Notes under the pieces: model-generated
The model's input: only the letters and a program-made list of their open reading frames with translations
Databases searched by the model: none
Told to the model about the DNA's origin: nothing
In this document: positions 8,705-18,039 of the stretch, in pieces
How the letters are laid out: each line of letters opens with the position of its first letter
How positions within the stretch are numbered: position 1 is the first letter of the stretch
Translations under genes and position numbers: made by a program
NCBI RefSeq assembly: GCF_003952725.1
Contig: NZ_CP032509.1
Location: forward strand, 3,744,001 to 3,808,000
DNA length: 64,000 nt
From: Georhizobium profundi
Lineage (GTDB): Bacteria; Pseudomonadota; Alphaproteobacteria; Rhizobiales; Rhizobiaceae
Direction: 5' to 3'

Positions 8705-10375
8705 TCAGTTGCTCGCCTTGAAGCGGCGCCAGGCTTTCAGCAGGCCCTCATCGTCATCGGCGAGAAGAGCAGCGTTGCGCCCAAGCACGAAACCGGCGGC
8801 GAGATGGGCCTTGGCAGAGGGCTCGGTTTCTAAGACGGTGTGGATCAAACGATTCATCACGACGCGATCATTGTGCTCACCAAGCGCCGTCTGCAGGTTT
8901 GCCAGCGCCTTCGCGAATTTCTTGCGCTTCGATGAACCCTTCAGCAGCGGCTGGAAGAACTGATAGGCATAGCGCAGCTTCTTGATAGCAATGCGTACCT
9001 GATGGCGGGCATCGGGAGAAAGCTTGCGAAAGCCGCGCCCCTTTTTCAAGGCCTTGTCGCGCAGAGCCTGCACCGTCCTGTTGCCGAAATCTTCAGCCGA
9101 ACCGTTCAAGACGTCGATGGCATCGTGTCGTGCTTCAGAGAGCCATCCCCGCCTCTCGATCCACAGGCCGAGGTTGAGAATGAAGTGAGTGGTGCGCTTG
9201 TCGTCAAGCGCTGCCACGACATCGCGATGGGCTTTTCGTCTCAACTCTTCCGCCGCGTCTGAAACATCGGCGGCGCCGTCACTGTCTACACCCGCACCGC
9301 TCATCCTAGGCCAGGTTTCGGTCACGAAGACATCGAGATCGCGCGCCTTCCCCAACCGGGACATGAGCGCTTTCGCTTCCGCTCGCAGCATCTCGAAGGT
9401 GGGTCCATCGACGAGCCGGCGCATCAAGGAAAGCAGCGAGCGAAGCCGGCGCAGCGCGACCCGATATTGGTGAAGTCCTTCCGGATCTCGACCGTCGCGC
9501 GCAGCCGGCGCATTGCGGAGCATGTCGCCGAAGGCACTCTGCAGCATGATCGCAAACGCATTGTCGAGGCTGACAGACTTCGGGAACTCGACAGGCTGCC
9601 CCTTGCTGAAGGAGGGCGGCTGATGCATGGCGACCTCGAAGCCTCGCGCCGATTTCGCATGAATGCTTACATGCGCGGCGTGTTCGGCAGCCAATTCAAG
9701 CGCGGCGAGATAGATCGCCTCGGGACTTCCGCTCTTCAGCTCAAGCTCGATTTCGGCAATCGGCAAACGCTTGCGCCCAACGACGATGGCACCCTCATCG
9801 ACTGACACCTCGATAATTCCCGTCGCCGTCTCCAGTTCGAGCGTTCGCCGCCGTACGTCGGTACGAACCATCGGCCTCAGCTCTTTGGACCGCAGCCGCT
9901 CGGCGAGCTCGGCGGGAAGATTTGCAGGAAGAAGGTTGACCAACTCTGTGGACCGGGCTCCATTTTCCCGTTTGGCGGGGGTCTCGGGCAGACTGACTTC
10001 CCACTCCCCGCGCATGAGGGCGTGACTGCCACCGTTTTTGTCAGACTTGACCGTCAGTATCCGCCCGCTCTCAGCCGTGCGTATCCGAAAGGTGATGCCG
10101 GATTTGATCAGAGAGAAGTCATCTTGATCGAAGTAAACGGAGGAGAGTTCTCGATCAGTTGTCGCACGCGCCGCCTTCTGCCAGATCGGCGAGGCGAGCA
10201 TCGCATGAAGCGTTTGCTCGTCTGTCATGAGCTTGAGTTCAAGCTCCGCGTCGGCGGCCGCTCCGGGATGCAGTTTGTCAATGACCGGTCGCGAGCCTGC
10301 ATCCCGCGCAACTGCCGCCTCGCCTTCGTGGGACGCAAAGGAGCCGGATGCACCCTGTCCAACAGCCTGCGACAT
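8705..10375 (-). CDS. CYTH-CHAD domain protein (inorganic triphosphatase/polyphosphate-binding)
   Basis: 556 residues. An N-terminal CYTH domain (about 42-240) opens with the ExExK signature E44-L-E46-L-K48, and further charged strands (FRIRT, VKSDKNGG, EVSVDEG) line the triphosphate tunnel. A CHAD domain (about 270-540) follows, with histidine helices GLHQYRVALRRLRSL and ARHQVRIAIKKLRYAY. CYTH proteins of this layout hydrolyse inorganic triphosphate, and CHAD domains bind polyphosphate granules. The ATG at 10375 has GGAGAC upstream; the in-frame extension to 10867 runs antisense to sixA and is rejected. It is divergent from a SixA-like phosphatase, suggesting a shared phosphate theme. Confidence 0.9.
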   Translation of the reverse strand: MSQAVGQGASGSFASHEGEAAVARDAGSRPVIDKLHPGAAADAELELKLMTDEQTLHAMLASPIWQKAARATTDRELSSVYFDQDDFSLIKSGITFRIRTAESGRILTVKSDKNGGSHALMRGEWEVSLPETPAKRENGARSTELVNLLPANLPAELAERLRSKELRPMVRTDVRRRTLELETATGIIEVSVDEGAIVVGRKRLPIAEIELELKSGSPEAIYLAALELAAEHAAHVSIHAKSARGFEVAMHQPPSFSKGQPVEFPKSVSLDNAFAIMLQSAFGDMLRNAPAARDGRDPEGLHQYRVALRRLRSLLSLMRRLVDGPTFEMLRAEAKALMSRLGKARDLDVFVTETWPRMSGAGVDSDGAADVSDAAEELRRKAHRDVVAALDDKRTTHFILNLGLWIERRGWLSEARHDAIDVLNGSAEDFGNRTVQALRDKALKKGRGFRKLSPDARHQVRIAIKKLRYAYQFFQPLLKGSSKRKKFAKALANLQTALGEHNDRVVMNRLIHTVLETEPSAKAHLAAGFVLGRNAALLADDDEGLLKAWRRFKASN

Positions 10376-10476
10376 GCAATGTCTCCTATCAACGACGCCC
10401 AAAGTCGTGCACCATGCAAGGCAGACGGTCTTCGAAGGACTTTTGCCAACCATACCCCAACCGAAAAGGTCTCGAC

Positions 10477-11013
10477 ATGCGCCGTTTGATGCTTTTGCGT
10501 CACGGAAAATCCGACTGGCCGGCCGGGGTCCCGGACGAAAGGCGCCCGCTTGCCGAGCGTGGACGGAGCGCAAGCAAAACCATGGCGCAGCATATGATCG
10601 ATTGCGGCCTGTTGCCCGATCATGTGCTCGTGTCGCCGGCCGTCCGCACCCTGCAGACCTGGGAGATCGTGGGCACAAAACTTGCGACCGCAACTGTAGT
10701 TCCCGAAGCGGACATGCGACCCGCGATCTACGATGCGGATGCCGCACAGGTGCTTGCAGAGGTGCGAACTGTTCCCGACGACAAGCATTCGGTGCTTTTG
10801 GTGGGCCATAATCCCGGCCTTGAAGACCTGACCCGTCTTTTATGCCATGGAGGGGACGCCCTTGCATTGAGCCGCATCAAGGTCAAATTTCCGACGGCTG
10901 CACTCGCCGTGATCGACCTCGGCTCGTCGCACTGGTCCGAGGTTGGAGAGGGTTCCGGCCAGCTCGCTCGTTTCGATACGCCGCGTTCCATAACCGACGC
11001 CGCGAAAAGCTAG
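10477..11013 (+). CDS. SixA-type phosphohistidine phosphatase (histidine phosphatase family)
   Basis: 178 residues starting MRRLMLLRHGKSDWP. The RHG motif (R8-H9-G10) carries the catalytic histidine, and the second histidine is in LLVGHNPGLEDL; the short length and SPAVRTLQTWEI segment match the SixA branch, which removes phosphate from histidine in HPt or PTS-type proteins. The ATG at 10477 has AAAGGT upstream; the ORF opening at 10348 is antisense to the CYTH-CHAD start and is not used. It is divergent from CYTH-CHAD by about 100 bp. Confidence 0.88.
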   Translation: MRRLMLLRHGKSDWPAGVPDERRPLAERGRSASKTMAQHMIDCGLLPDHVLVSPAVRTLQTWEIVGTKLATATVVPEADMRPAIYDADAAQVLAEVRTVPDDKHSVLLVGHNPGLEDLTRLLCHGGDALALSRIKVKFPTAALAVIDLGSSHWSEVGEGSGQLARFDTPRSITDAAKS

Positions 11014-11104
11014 CTGCCCTTAGAGCTGGTCGCCAAGCAACAGTCCAACGAGATGGTCGCCGCCGATCATCATGGCAGCGACCGTCCATGTCTCACGGCC
11101 GCTG

Positions 11105-11779
11105 TTACGAGCCGAACACTTCGGCGCAGCGCGAGAAGCTGGCGCCGACACCCTGCGTATCGCGCTGGACGCCGATCGAAGTGATCGTGTTGTTGGCGTC
11201 AGCCGTGATCGACAGCTCGCAGAGGAGCTGACGCGTCTGTCCCTGTGGGCGCGCGGCCGGCTGGGTGCCGAGAGCTGCGCCAGCAAGACGGCTGGGGTCC
11301 AAGCCGACATTGACGCCGGAAGAGCGCGTTTGCGATTCCGTCACGCGGGTACCGTCGGCGCGGGTGTATTCCTGCGTCGAGGTACGGCTGCGGCTGTCGG
11401 CGAAGATCGTCTGCGACGTCGCCTGCTGGCCGAACGGTGCCGTGCCGAAGGGTTGACCAAAGGCCGGCTGAGCAAACGCAGGTTGGCCGAATGCAGGTTG
11501 GCCGAACGCGGGCTGTCCAAAGCCTGGCAGTGGCGGAGGCGGTGGCGGCGGTGCGACGGACACGGTGCGCTCGCCGCCACGCCAGCTGTACATGCGTCCA
11601 CCATCCTGTCGCTGATAGGTGGAGAATGGCGCGCCGTGACGGGCGAAGAAATCGTCGGCCGGTGTGCCGACATAGGATGAACTGATCGAGTTCTGCGCAT
11701 CCGCCGTGGTCTGGCAGCCGGCGATGGCGAGAAGCGCGGGGATCATCAGCGCCGCAAGAGCTTGCTTCATGGTCTTCAT
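11105..11779 (-). CDS. Repeat-containing outer lipoprotein, function unknown
   Basis: 224 residues. MKTMKQALAALMIPALLAIAGC is a lipoprotein signal with the lipobox LAIAG-C22. The mature part has a GTPADDFFARHGAPF and GGRMYSWRGG region resembling small surface or SmpA/OmlA-like lipoproteins, then a poly-proline run and tandem QPAFG units, then a C-terminal domain with LLCELSITAD, an IGVQRDTQGVG strand and a second cysteine. The ATG at 11779 has AGGAAA upstream. No enzymatic motif is seen. It sits downstream of the autotransporter on the same strand and may be co-expressed. Confidence 0.75.
   Translation of the reverse strand: MKTMKQALAALMIPALLAIAGCQTTADAQNSISSSYVGTPADDFFARHGAPFSTYQRQDGGRMYSWRGGERTVSVAPPPPPPPLPGFGQPAFGQPAFGQPAFAQPAFGQPFGTAPFGQQATSQTIFADSRSRTSTQEYTRADGTRVTESQTRSSGVNVGLDPSRLAGAALGTQPAARPQGQTRQLLCELSITADANNTITSIGVQRDTQGVGASFSRCAEVFGS
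11466..11525. repeat. Four tandem 15-bp units in the lipoprotein gene
   Basis: Units 11466-11480, 11481-11495, 11496-11510 and 11511-11525 are imperfect copies of a GGTTGGCCGAATGCA-type sequence and encode, on the minus strand, the five-residue repeat (F/A)GQPA and variants. Copies two and three differ at only two bases. This is a short minisatellite that could change length by slippage. Confidence 0.8.
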
Positions 11780-11860
11780 GTTTCCTGGAGTTGCGGGATC
11801 TATCCCGGTCCGCCGCAGTCGCGACATGACCGGGAAGCAAGATCGTTGGTCGTTTCGCCG

Positions 11861-14800
11861 CTACCAGCGCGCGATCAGGTTGAACCGCGCCCCATGGGAG
11901 GCGAAGTCAGAGCGCACTTCCGTTTCGTAGGCGGCCGAAAGAGAAACCTTGTCCGAAACGGCCGCTTCGACCCCGAACGAGCCGACAAAGGCGTGGCGAC
12001 CGATATCGGCACCAGCGGCTTCGAAGGATGCACCGAGGATGGAGGCAGTCCCGGAGGCATCGACCCGATCGAAGTCGAAGCGATAGGCAAGCCGCGCTTG
12101 CGGCTCGAGCGTCACCGAGCCGAGCTCGAAGCTGTGAGACAGCGCGATCCCTGCCGTGGCGAAGGTCTGGTCGTAGGTCTTGCCGGCGATGTCGAGCGCA
12201 AATGCGCCCGCCTCACTGAAGCCACGGCGATCCAGTGCCCGGTAGCCGATGGCGGCAAAGGGCTCCACCGTGCCGATGTCGAACGTGTAGGGCTTCGATA
12301 CGGCAAGGTCTGCGAAGCCACCGAAGCCCCGGTAGGAACTTTCGGCGACACCCAGGATGCCGACGCGGCGCGTGTCGCCCGACGCATAGGACAGACCGGC
12401 CGCGCCTGAAACGATGACGCCCGACCAATCGTAGGAGCCATAGACGCCGCCCTGCACCACATCAATCTCGGCGGTGCCCGTCCAATCGTCGAGGCTGCTG
12501 GTGGAATAGGCACCGGCAAAGCCGATCGACGCCTGATTGCCGAACAGTGCATCGGGCGAACCTTCGATGCCGAGGGCGAAGCCTCTGAAATCAGCGTCGT
12601 AGCCTTCGCCGTTGCCGGAGACCTGCACGCCACCGAGGAACGGCGTCGCCCAGACGGTGCCGGTAGCAGCGCCTTCTGCGGTCAAGCCGGTGTGACGGGT
12701 GGCCAGTACATCCGAAAAACGTCCGATGGAACTCAGGCTTTCCTGTGCGACATCGACATGGATGGTTCCCGCGGCGCCGGACAAGGCGATCGGAACGGCA
12801 TTGGCGCCGAGGCGGTAGAGCGGGTCGAAGATCGCAGCCGCTTCGGCGCTCGGGCGCGTGCCGGCCGCCGGACGGATGGCTTGCAGTGCGGCCCCGACGG
12901 AACGTGCAGCAGTCTGGTTGCCTGCGGCACCGGCCGCAAGCGCAGTGCCGTAATCCGACGGCGTTGCCACGAGCGACAACGTTTGCTGGCCGTAGAGCAC
13001 ATCGAACCGCGAGCCCTCAGGCAGTCCATCGGTCGGTTGGGTCAGGCTGGCAAAGGACCCGGCAACAACGCCATTCGGTGTTTCCACGAACCTGAAGATC
13101 TCGCCGAGCTCGGGGACGAAGCTGTTTGTCGCCGGGCCGGCGATGCCGCGCAGTTGTGGTGCCAGCGTGCCGGCGGCAGTGAAAGCATCGAATGCGCCGA
13201 GTGCAATGATGCGATCGAAGTTCGCCACACCATTGCCGGTGCCGGCTCCATCGATCTCGATCGCCGTCGTGGCGCTGTCGAGAAGGCCCACGGTGCCCGA
13301 GACTGTCAGCGTGCCTGGCGAACTGCCGGGCGCGAGCGTGCCCGCCACCCCGACATCGCCTTGGATAAAGCCTGAACCGCCGAGCAATGCGCCGGGGCCG
13401 ACAAAAAGACGCGGAGCCGCAAAGCGCCCATCGACCTGAAGCCCACCGTCGATGATGGCCGCTTCCTGAGCGAACGAAATAGTTGTGTCCGTGGCGGTCG
13501 TCAGCAGGCCCTGCCCCGTCTTGAGGAGGGCTCCGTCGGAGGCAAAGCTGAAGCGCCAGAGATGGGTATCATCGACATTCGCCTGATAGATTTCGGAGGA
13601 ATCGCCAGTCAAGCCGATCGGTCCCTGCAACGCCTGGTCGAGCCGCAGAAGGCCGTGGCCGAAGATCTCGTCGATGCCGGGAGCACCGAGATCTTCCGCG
13701 GTCTGGAACATGATCTCGACGATCCGTCCCGGCGTGAAGCCCGGATAGGCTTCCACCAGCACCGCCATCGCACCAGCGACATGCGGAGCGGCCATCGACG
13801 TTCCTGTCTTGAACCCATAGGGCGGAGCGTCTCCATTCGGAAATGCGGGATTGGTGTCTGCAATGTTCTCCGGAATGGTCGAAAAGATCGAACGCTCTGT
13901 CGGATTACCGTCTGCATCTTCGACGAAATCGCCACCCGGCGCGGCGATGCACCAGCGCGCAGTCACGCCGCAGCGGTTCGAGAACATCGAGATCTGCTTC
14001 TCTGCACCGACGGCGACGACGGTCACGATGCGGCCATAGGCTTCACCGGTCTCGGCTTCCAAGGCAGCCAGCCGGTCTGGTTGCAGATGCGAGTAATCGA
14101 AGCCCTGTCCGCCATCGGTAAACACCGGTGCGCCGGCTGAGTTGGTGACATCCGCATTTTCAGGCGAGATGAAGGGCGTGAGGCCGAGACCGTCGGGGCT
14201 TTCCGACATGACCGGCGCGGTGTCGAAGCCATTTCCGGCCGCGGCGACCCAAATTTTTCCGGACATGACATAGCGATCGAGCGCATCGAAATTGACGCGA
14301 TCGAACTCGACATTCGCCGTCACGGCGTCGCGCTCGGGAATAGGCCCAAAGGAGCCGTTGGAGATCCGGACGTCCGCCTGTGACGTCAGATAATCGAGCG
14401 CAGCCGCGACATATTCTTCGTCTGCCACCTTCGGGGCACAATCATTGCCATTCGAATTGATGAGGGTGGGACCACAAAATTGGATTTGAAACAGTGGCGC
14501 AGGACCGATGAAACCCGGGGCGGGTATCGTCGCGACCGAGAGAATGTTGGCGCCCGGCGCAACACCCACCATGCCTCTCCCGTCGCGGGCAGCCGCGATG
14601 ATGCCCGCGACATGGGTGCCATGGCCATTGATGTCCTCAAAGCCGTTCGCACCCGCCTGGTCGAAGAGCCGCTCGAGCGCGGCCTGCGGATCGCGCTCGA
14701 TGTCTTCCATCGTCACCGTCGGATCAATCCAATAGAGGTAGCTGATCGAGCGCGGATCGATCCGGTCTTCGAATTCCGGGTGGGCAGAGCCGTCCAGGCG

Positions 14801-15328
14801 TCGCGCGATGCCGGAATCGACAACACCGACAGTTACACCTTTACCCGTGAGGCCCAGGCGGTCTGCCGCATCGGCGCCCGACATCAGCCAGCCGAAATTG
14901 GCTTCCTCTTCGCTAAGCTCGGAGATCGGAACCGCTGGGTCCGCGCCGGGCGGGAGTGCGGTGCCGGCTGAGGCCGCAGCCATCGCAAGACCAACGTCTC
15001 TTGCCTTGCCGATCGTTTCGCGGGCCAGCGTCGAATTTGCGACTGCAGCCGATTCGATGAGCGCCGCATGCTCGGGCGTCAACCGCACATTTTCGATGAT
15101 GGACGCGATGACGGAGCGCTGGCCGTAACGCGATGCCAACGCCATTGCCTCTGCCAAACGCTCGGAAAGCTCCGCCTGCTCCGATGTCTGCGCCTCGATA
15201 GGCGTCTGCTCAGCCGCGCCGACATGTGCGGGAGCGAGCGTCAGAGCCGATACGCCGGCGAGAAGCATGCCTGCGAGAGCGGTGGTACGGGTGCCGGACC
15301 GGCTTATGGAAGATCCGAAGAAATGCAT
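11861..15328 (-). CDS. Subtilisin-like (S8) autotransporter serine protease
   Basis: About 1155 residues: Sec signal peptide ending near HVGAAEQ, a helical N-terminal extension, an S8 protease domain with catalytic D171 (GVVDSG), H236 (INGHGTHVAG) and S511 (GTSMAAPHVAG), a beta-helix-like passenger stalk with an autotransporter PATR-type patch (ALLGGSGFIQGDV, TLAPGSSPGTLTVSG), and a C-terminal 12-strand translocator from about residue 880 ending in LIARW with a terminal aromatic residue. It is therefore exported through the outer membrane and probably cleaves or tethers surface proteins. The ATG at 15328 gives the best signal peptide; a TTG at 15343 is also in frame. It is divergent from an AraC-type regulator. 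Confidence 0.93.
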   Translation of the reverse strand: MHFFGSSISRSGTRTTALAGMLLAGVSALTLAPAHVGAAEQTPIEAQTSEQAELSERLAEAMALASRYGQRSVIASIIENVRLTPEHAALIESAAVANSTLARETIGKARDVGLAMAAASAGTALPPGADPAVPISELSEEEANFGWLMSGADAADRLGLTGKGVTVGVVDSGIARRLDGSAHPEFEDRIDPRSISYLYWIDPTVTMEDIERDPQAALERLFDQAGANGFEDINGHGTHVAGIIAAARDGRGMVGVAPGANILSVATIPAPGFIGPAPLFQIQFCGPTLINSNGNDCAPKVADEEYVAAALDYLTSQADVRISNGSFGPIPERDAVTANVEFDRVNFDALDRYVMSGKIWVAAAGNGFDTAPVMSESPDGLGLTPFISPENADVTNSAGAPVFTDGGQGFDYSHLQPDRLAALEAETGEAYGRIVTVVAVGAEKQISMFSNRCGVTARWCIAAPGGDFVEDADGNPTERSIFSTIPENIADTNPAFPNGDAPPYGFKTGTSMAAPHVAGAMAVLVEAYPGFTPGRIVEIMFQTAEDLGAPGIDEIFGHGLLRLDQALQGPIGLTGDSSEIYQANVDDTHLWRFSFASDGALLKTGQGLLTTATDTTISFAQEAAIIDGGLQVDGRFAAPRLFVGPGALLGGSGFIQGDVGVAGTLAPGSSPGTLTVSGTVGLLDSATTAIEIDGAGTGNGVANFDRIIALGAFDAFTAAGTLAPQLRGIAGPATNSFVPELGEIFRFVETPNGVVAGSFASLTQPTDGLPEGSRFDVLYGQQTLSLVATPSDYGTALAAGAAGNQTAARSVGAALQAIRPAAGTRPSAEAAAIFDPLYRLGANAVPIALSGAAGTIHVDVAQESLSSIGRFSDVLATRHTGLTAEGAATGTVWATPFLGGVQVSGNGEGYDADFRGFALGIEGSPDALFGNQASIGFAGAYSTSSLDDWTGTAEIDVVQGGVYGSYDWSGVIVSGAAGLSYASGDTRRVGILGVAESSYRGFGGFADLAVSKPYTFDIGTVEPFAAIGYRALDRRGFSEAGAFALDIAGKTYDQTFATAGIALSHSFELGSVTLEPQARLAYRFDFDRVDASGTASILGASFEAAGADIGRHAFVGSFGVEAAVSDKVSLSAAYETEVRSDFASHGARFNLIARW

Positions 15329-15992
15329 GCGCTTGGGTGCCAACCTGAAGAGAACTGCGATGATGGTGCGATGGACGCCACATCGACCACGTTCCCATAG
15401 CGGTGCCGTCCAGAACCATTGTCGTTCCGGATCGCCGCTCAGAAAGCCCCCAATGCTTCCGCCCGCGATTGTTCTAGCAATCTCAATCTTGAAACCGTTA
15501 GCGGCGACGTTTCAAAAATCATCCCGTTTCTTATCCCTGCGTCTCAGCCGTGCAGGCTGACCGCGTCTCAAAGAAGACGCCAACAGGGTAGCGCTGGTCT
15601 CAGAACCCGTCCTGCGGACGCACAGACCCGATGGTCACCGAATGATCGTGGATGAGGTCGAGATAGGAGGAGAGGTGCGGCATCCGCTCATCTGGCAAGG
15701 GCTCGGTTGCGGCCATCATCAGCACCAGCGTGAAGAGGAGCCCCACGCAAGCGGTTGCGAGCGCGGACTGCGCGCTCGCCGATTCAATCTTTGGCTGCGC
15801 CCGTTTTTGGCGAAGCGGCTCGACTTGCATGATGGCCCCCCAGACCCGTACCGCAAATCTACCGTCGCTGCCGAAGAAGCCGTTAGTCGGCGCGTCTCAG
15901 GCTCTTCACCCAAAATTGACTGGCCGTTCCAATCTCAGTGGGTATGCGCTAACTCAACCGAAAATGATCCATTCGCCAAAGAGGAGACAACT
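15329..15992. other. Divergent gap between the autotransporter and AraC genes
   Basis: 664 bp that must hold the promoters of the autotransporter gene (minus) and the AraC gene (plus). No confident palindrome or terminator was found. The only plausible small gene inside it is the 76-residue minus-strand ORF at 15600-15830, described separately. Confidence 0.4.
15600..15830 (-). CDS. Possible small single-span membrane protein
   Basis: 76 residues, starting MQVEPLRQKRAQPK, with one hydrophobic segment (ALATACVGLLFTLVLMM) and a charged tail (SSYLDLIHDH). The codons are GC-rich at third positions as in the neighbours, which supports a coding role, but there is no strong ribosome site (GGCCATC precedes ATG) and no family is recognised. 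It lies in the divergent gap of the autotransporter and AraC genes. It may be spurious. Confidence 0.35.
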   Translation of the reverse strand: MQVEPLRQKRAQPKIESASAQSALATACVGLLFTLVLMMAATEPLPDERMPHLSSYLDLIHDHSVTIGSVRPQDGF

Positions 15993-16955
15993 TTGACGAA
16001 CCTTGCACCGACGCAGCGGCTTCACTCCAAGGATACCAATTTCTGGAGCCATCGCGTTGGGGTGATGTTCGAAACGGAGTTCGATCCTGAAGCCCCCTTT
16101 TCGATCAACGTGCAGAGCACGCAGCTCGGCCGGATGATCATCAGTGAAATGCGCACGTCCACGTTTCACTTCGCCCGAAGCGCCCGCAAGATGCGCTCGG
16201 ACATGCTCGACCATGTGATGATCCGGCTCGATGCGACGCCGCAGGGACATCGGTTGAATGTCGTCGACTTCGGTCAGACGCTTGAGGATTTCGAGGAAAT
16301 TTCGCCCCGCAATGTGTCGCTGATCATGCCGCGGGAAGTCATGAGCGAGGCCGTGCGCGATCCGGGTCGATTGCACGGCGTTCTGGTGCCGGATGCGGGG
16401 GTGCAGCTCCTGAGCGGCTTTCTCGACATGCTGCCGACCTACGCGCCGACCTTGCGTCTCGATCAGTCGACCGGCGTTGCAACCACCCTGACGGACCTGA
16501 TTGCGGCGACGCTGTGCGAAGCACCATCGAGCAGGGACCGGGGCCGGGAAGCGATCGCGATTGCCACGCGCCAGCGCGCGCAGGATTACATTCGGCGCAC
16601 CATTACCGATCCTGCCCTGGGACCTGCGAAGATCGCCCATCACTGCGGAGTTTCACGCTCGACGCTCTACCGGCTGTTCGAGCCGCTTGGCGGCGTCTCC
16701 CACTATGTGCAGGAGACCAGACTGCACCACACTTATCGGCTGCTGTGCAACCGCGAGGAGCGGCGCCGGATCGGCGACATAGCCGATGAGGCAGGCTTCA
16801 GCAGCGACGCACATTTCTCCCGCGCGTTCCGCCGCAAGTTCGGCATGAGCCCGCGTGACGTGCGCGCCGCCGTACACGAACAGGACGACCTGCCGCCGGC
16901 CTACCGCATCGATAAGCGAAGCCAGCCCTTCGGCGCCTGGCTGCATGCGCTGTAA
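15993..16955 (+). CDS. AraC-family transcriptional regulator
   Basis: 320 residues. The N-terminal 200 residues form an AraC-binding-like domain (FEDISPRNVSLIMPRE region), and the C-terminus has the two AraC helix-turn-helix motifs (AKIAHHCGVSRSTLYRLFE and IGDIADEAGFSSDAHFSRAFRRKFGMSP). The start is taken as TTG at 15993, because GAGGAGAC precedes it at ideal distance and the resulting length fits the family; the open frame from 15642 has no ribosome site and unrelated sequence. It is divergent from the protease autotransporter, which is a likely target. Confidence 0.85.
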   Translation: MTNLAPTQRLHSKDTNFWSHRVGVMFETEFDPEAPFSINVQSTQLGRMIISEMRTSTFHFARSARKMRSDMLDHVMIRLDATPQGHRLNVVDFGQTLEDFEEISPRNVSLIMPREVMSEAVRDPGRLHGVLVPDAGVQLLSGFLDMLPTYAPTLRLDQSTGVATTLTDLIAATLCEAPSSRDRGREAIAIATRQRAQDYIRRTITDPALGPAKIAHHCGVSRSTLYRLFEPLGGVSHYVQETRLHHTYRLLCNREERRRIGDIADEAGFSSDAHFSRAFRRKFGMSPRDVRAAVHEQDDLPPAYRIDKRSQPFGAWLHAL

Positions 16956-17043
16956 CAACGAGCCGGTGAGACTGGCACGCGTGGCTTGACCTGATCGCTT
17001 CCGTCAGCGGCGCTCGTTCTTCGCGATCATCACCGTCTCACTC

Positions 17044-18039
17044 TTACGGCCGGTGCGGGTCGACCAGGGCGGCATCCGGGCGGCTGACGGGAACACGGGT
17101 GCGGGAGGACATCTTCGACAGGCGGTCGGCACCGCGCTTTTCGAGGAGTGACCGAAAGGTCGGATGCATGCCGCCATCCGCATAGGCATGCACGGGCGCG
17201 AGGGTCTCGGCGCTGATCGCCTTCTCGTATGCCACGGCTTCCGTTGCGCGCAGAGCGGCGACGAGCGGATTTTCGGATTGCTCGGCGACCGGACATGCTG
17301 CCAAAGGATCGAGCGAAGCAGCATCGGCAAACATCATGTCAAAGACATAGCGCCTTCCACAGGCAGATACCTGGGGCTGTCGGCGTGTCGCCTCGAAGAT
17401 GTCGTAGCCTTCCTTCAAATTGTTCCAGAACGGCATGTTCGCATTGCCCCGGTGTCGGGCCATGTTGCGCGCGTTCATCCGGAACGGCAGAGACTGCACC
17501 TGAACGCTCTGCTGGCCGGACCCGAGAGCGTCCCTCACCACGGCATAGATTTCCTCGACGCCCTCGTCGGTCATCGCAAAGCAGCCCGCAGACGAACATG
17601 CGCCATGCACCATCAGCGAAGCGCCCGTGTAGCCGAGCGCGCTTTCGAGCCGGTTGGGATAACCGAGATTGAACGAGAGATGGTATTGCGACTGCGGGTT
17701 CAGCATCGCCGCGGTCACATGATAGAACCCCTCGGGCGCCTGACGATCGCCGGAGGTCGTCTTCGGGCCGAGGTTGCCAGACCAGCGGCACATGGGATAG
17801 GTTTTCAGATGAGCGAATTCGCCTGTCCGATCCTGTTTCCAGATCTCTAGTTCGCTCTCTTCCTTGAAAATCCGGATGAGAACCGGGGACGCAGGCGACA
17901 TGCCTTTCTCGCTCATCTGGGCGACCAGCGTTGCGGGGATCGGCACGTTTCCGCGGTCGGCGAACTCGTCCATCACCGAAACGCAACCGGACAGACACAT
18001 CGCCAGCACGGCAACGACTGCAGTGAGGCGAAGTGACAT
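17044..18039 (-). CDS. L,D-transpeptidase (YkuD/YafK type) lipoprotein
   Basis: 331 residues. Lipobox LSGC gives C19, so the protein is membrane-anchored in the periplasm. The YkuD catalytic site is seen as MVHGACSSAGCFAM with H145 and catalytic C153, and the YHLSFNLGYPN and ASLMVHG strands fit the YafK subgroup. Such enzymes cross-link peptidoglycan 3-3 or attach proteins to it. The ATG at 18039 has GAGGAA upstream; the open frame to 18075 is less likely. The C-terminal 100 residues beyond the YkuD domain are unrecognised. Confidence 0.85.
   Translation of the reverse strand: MSLRLTAVVAVLAMCLSGCVSVMDEFADRGNVPIPATLVAQMSEKGMSPASPVLIRIFKEESELEIWKQDRTGEFAHLKTYPMCRWSGNLGPKTTSGDRQAPEGFYHVTAAMLNPQSQYHLSFNLGYPNRLESALGYTGASLMVHGACSSAGCFAMTDEGVEEIYAVVRDALGSGQQSVQVQSLPFRMNARNMARHRGNANMPFWNNLKEGYDIFEATRRQPQVSACGRRYVFDMMFADAASLDPLAACPVAEQSENPLVAALRATEAVAYEKAISAETLAPVHAYADGGMHPTFRSLLEKRGADRLSKMSSRTRVPVSRPDAALVDPHRP

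Noticed and set aside
11020..11310. Minus-strand ORF ending in TVAAMMIGGDHLVGLLLGDQL
   Set aside because: The translation looks like a protein tail but overlaps the lipoprotein gene in another frame and has no start signal of its own.
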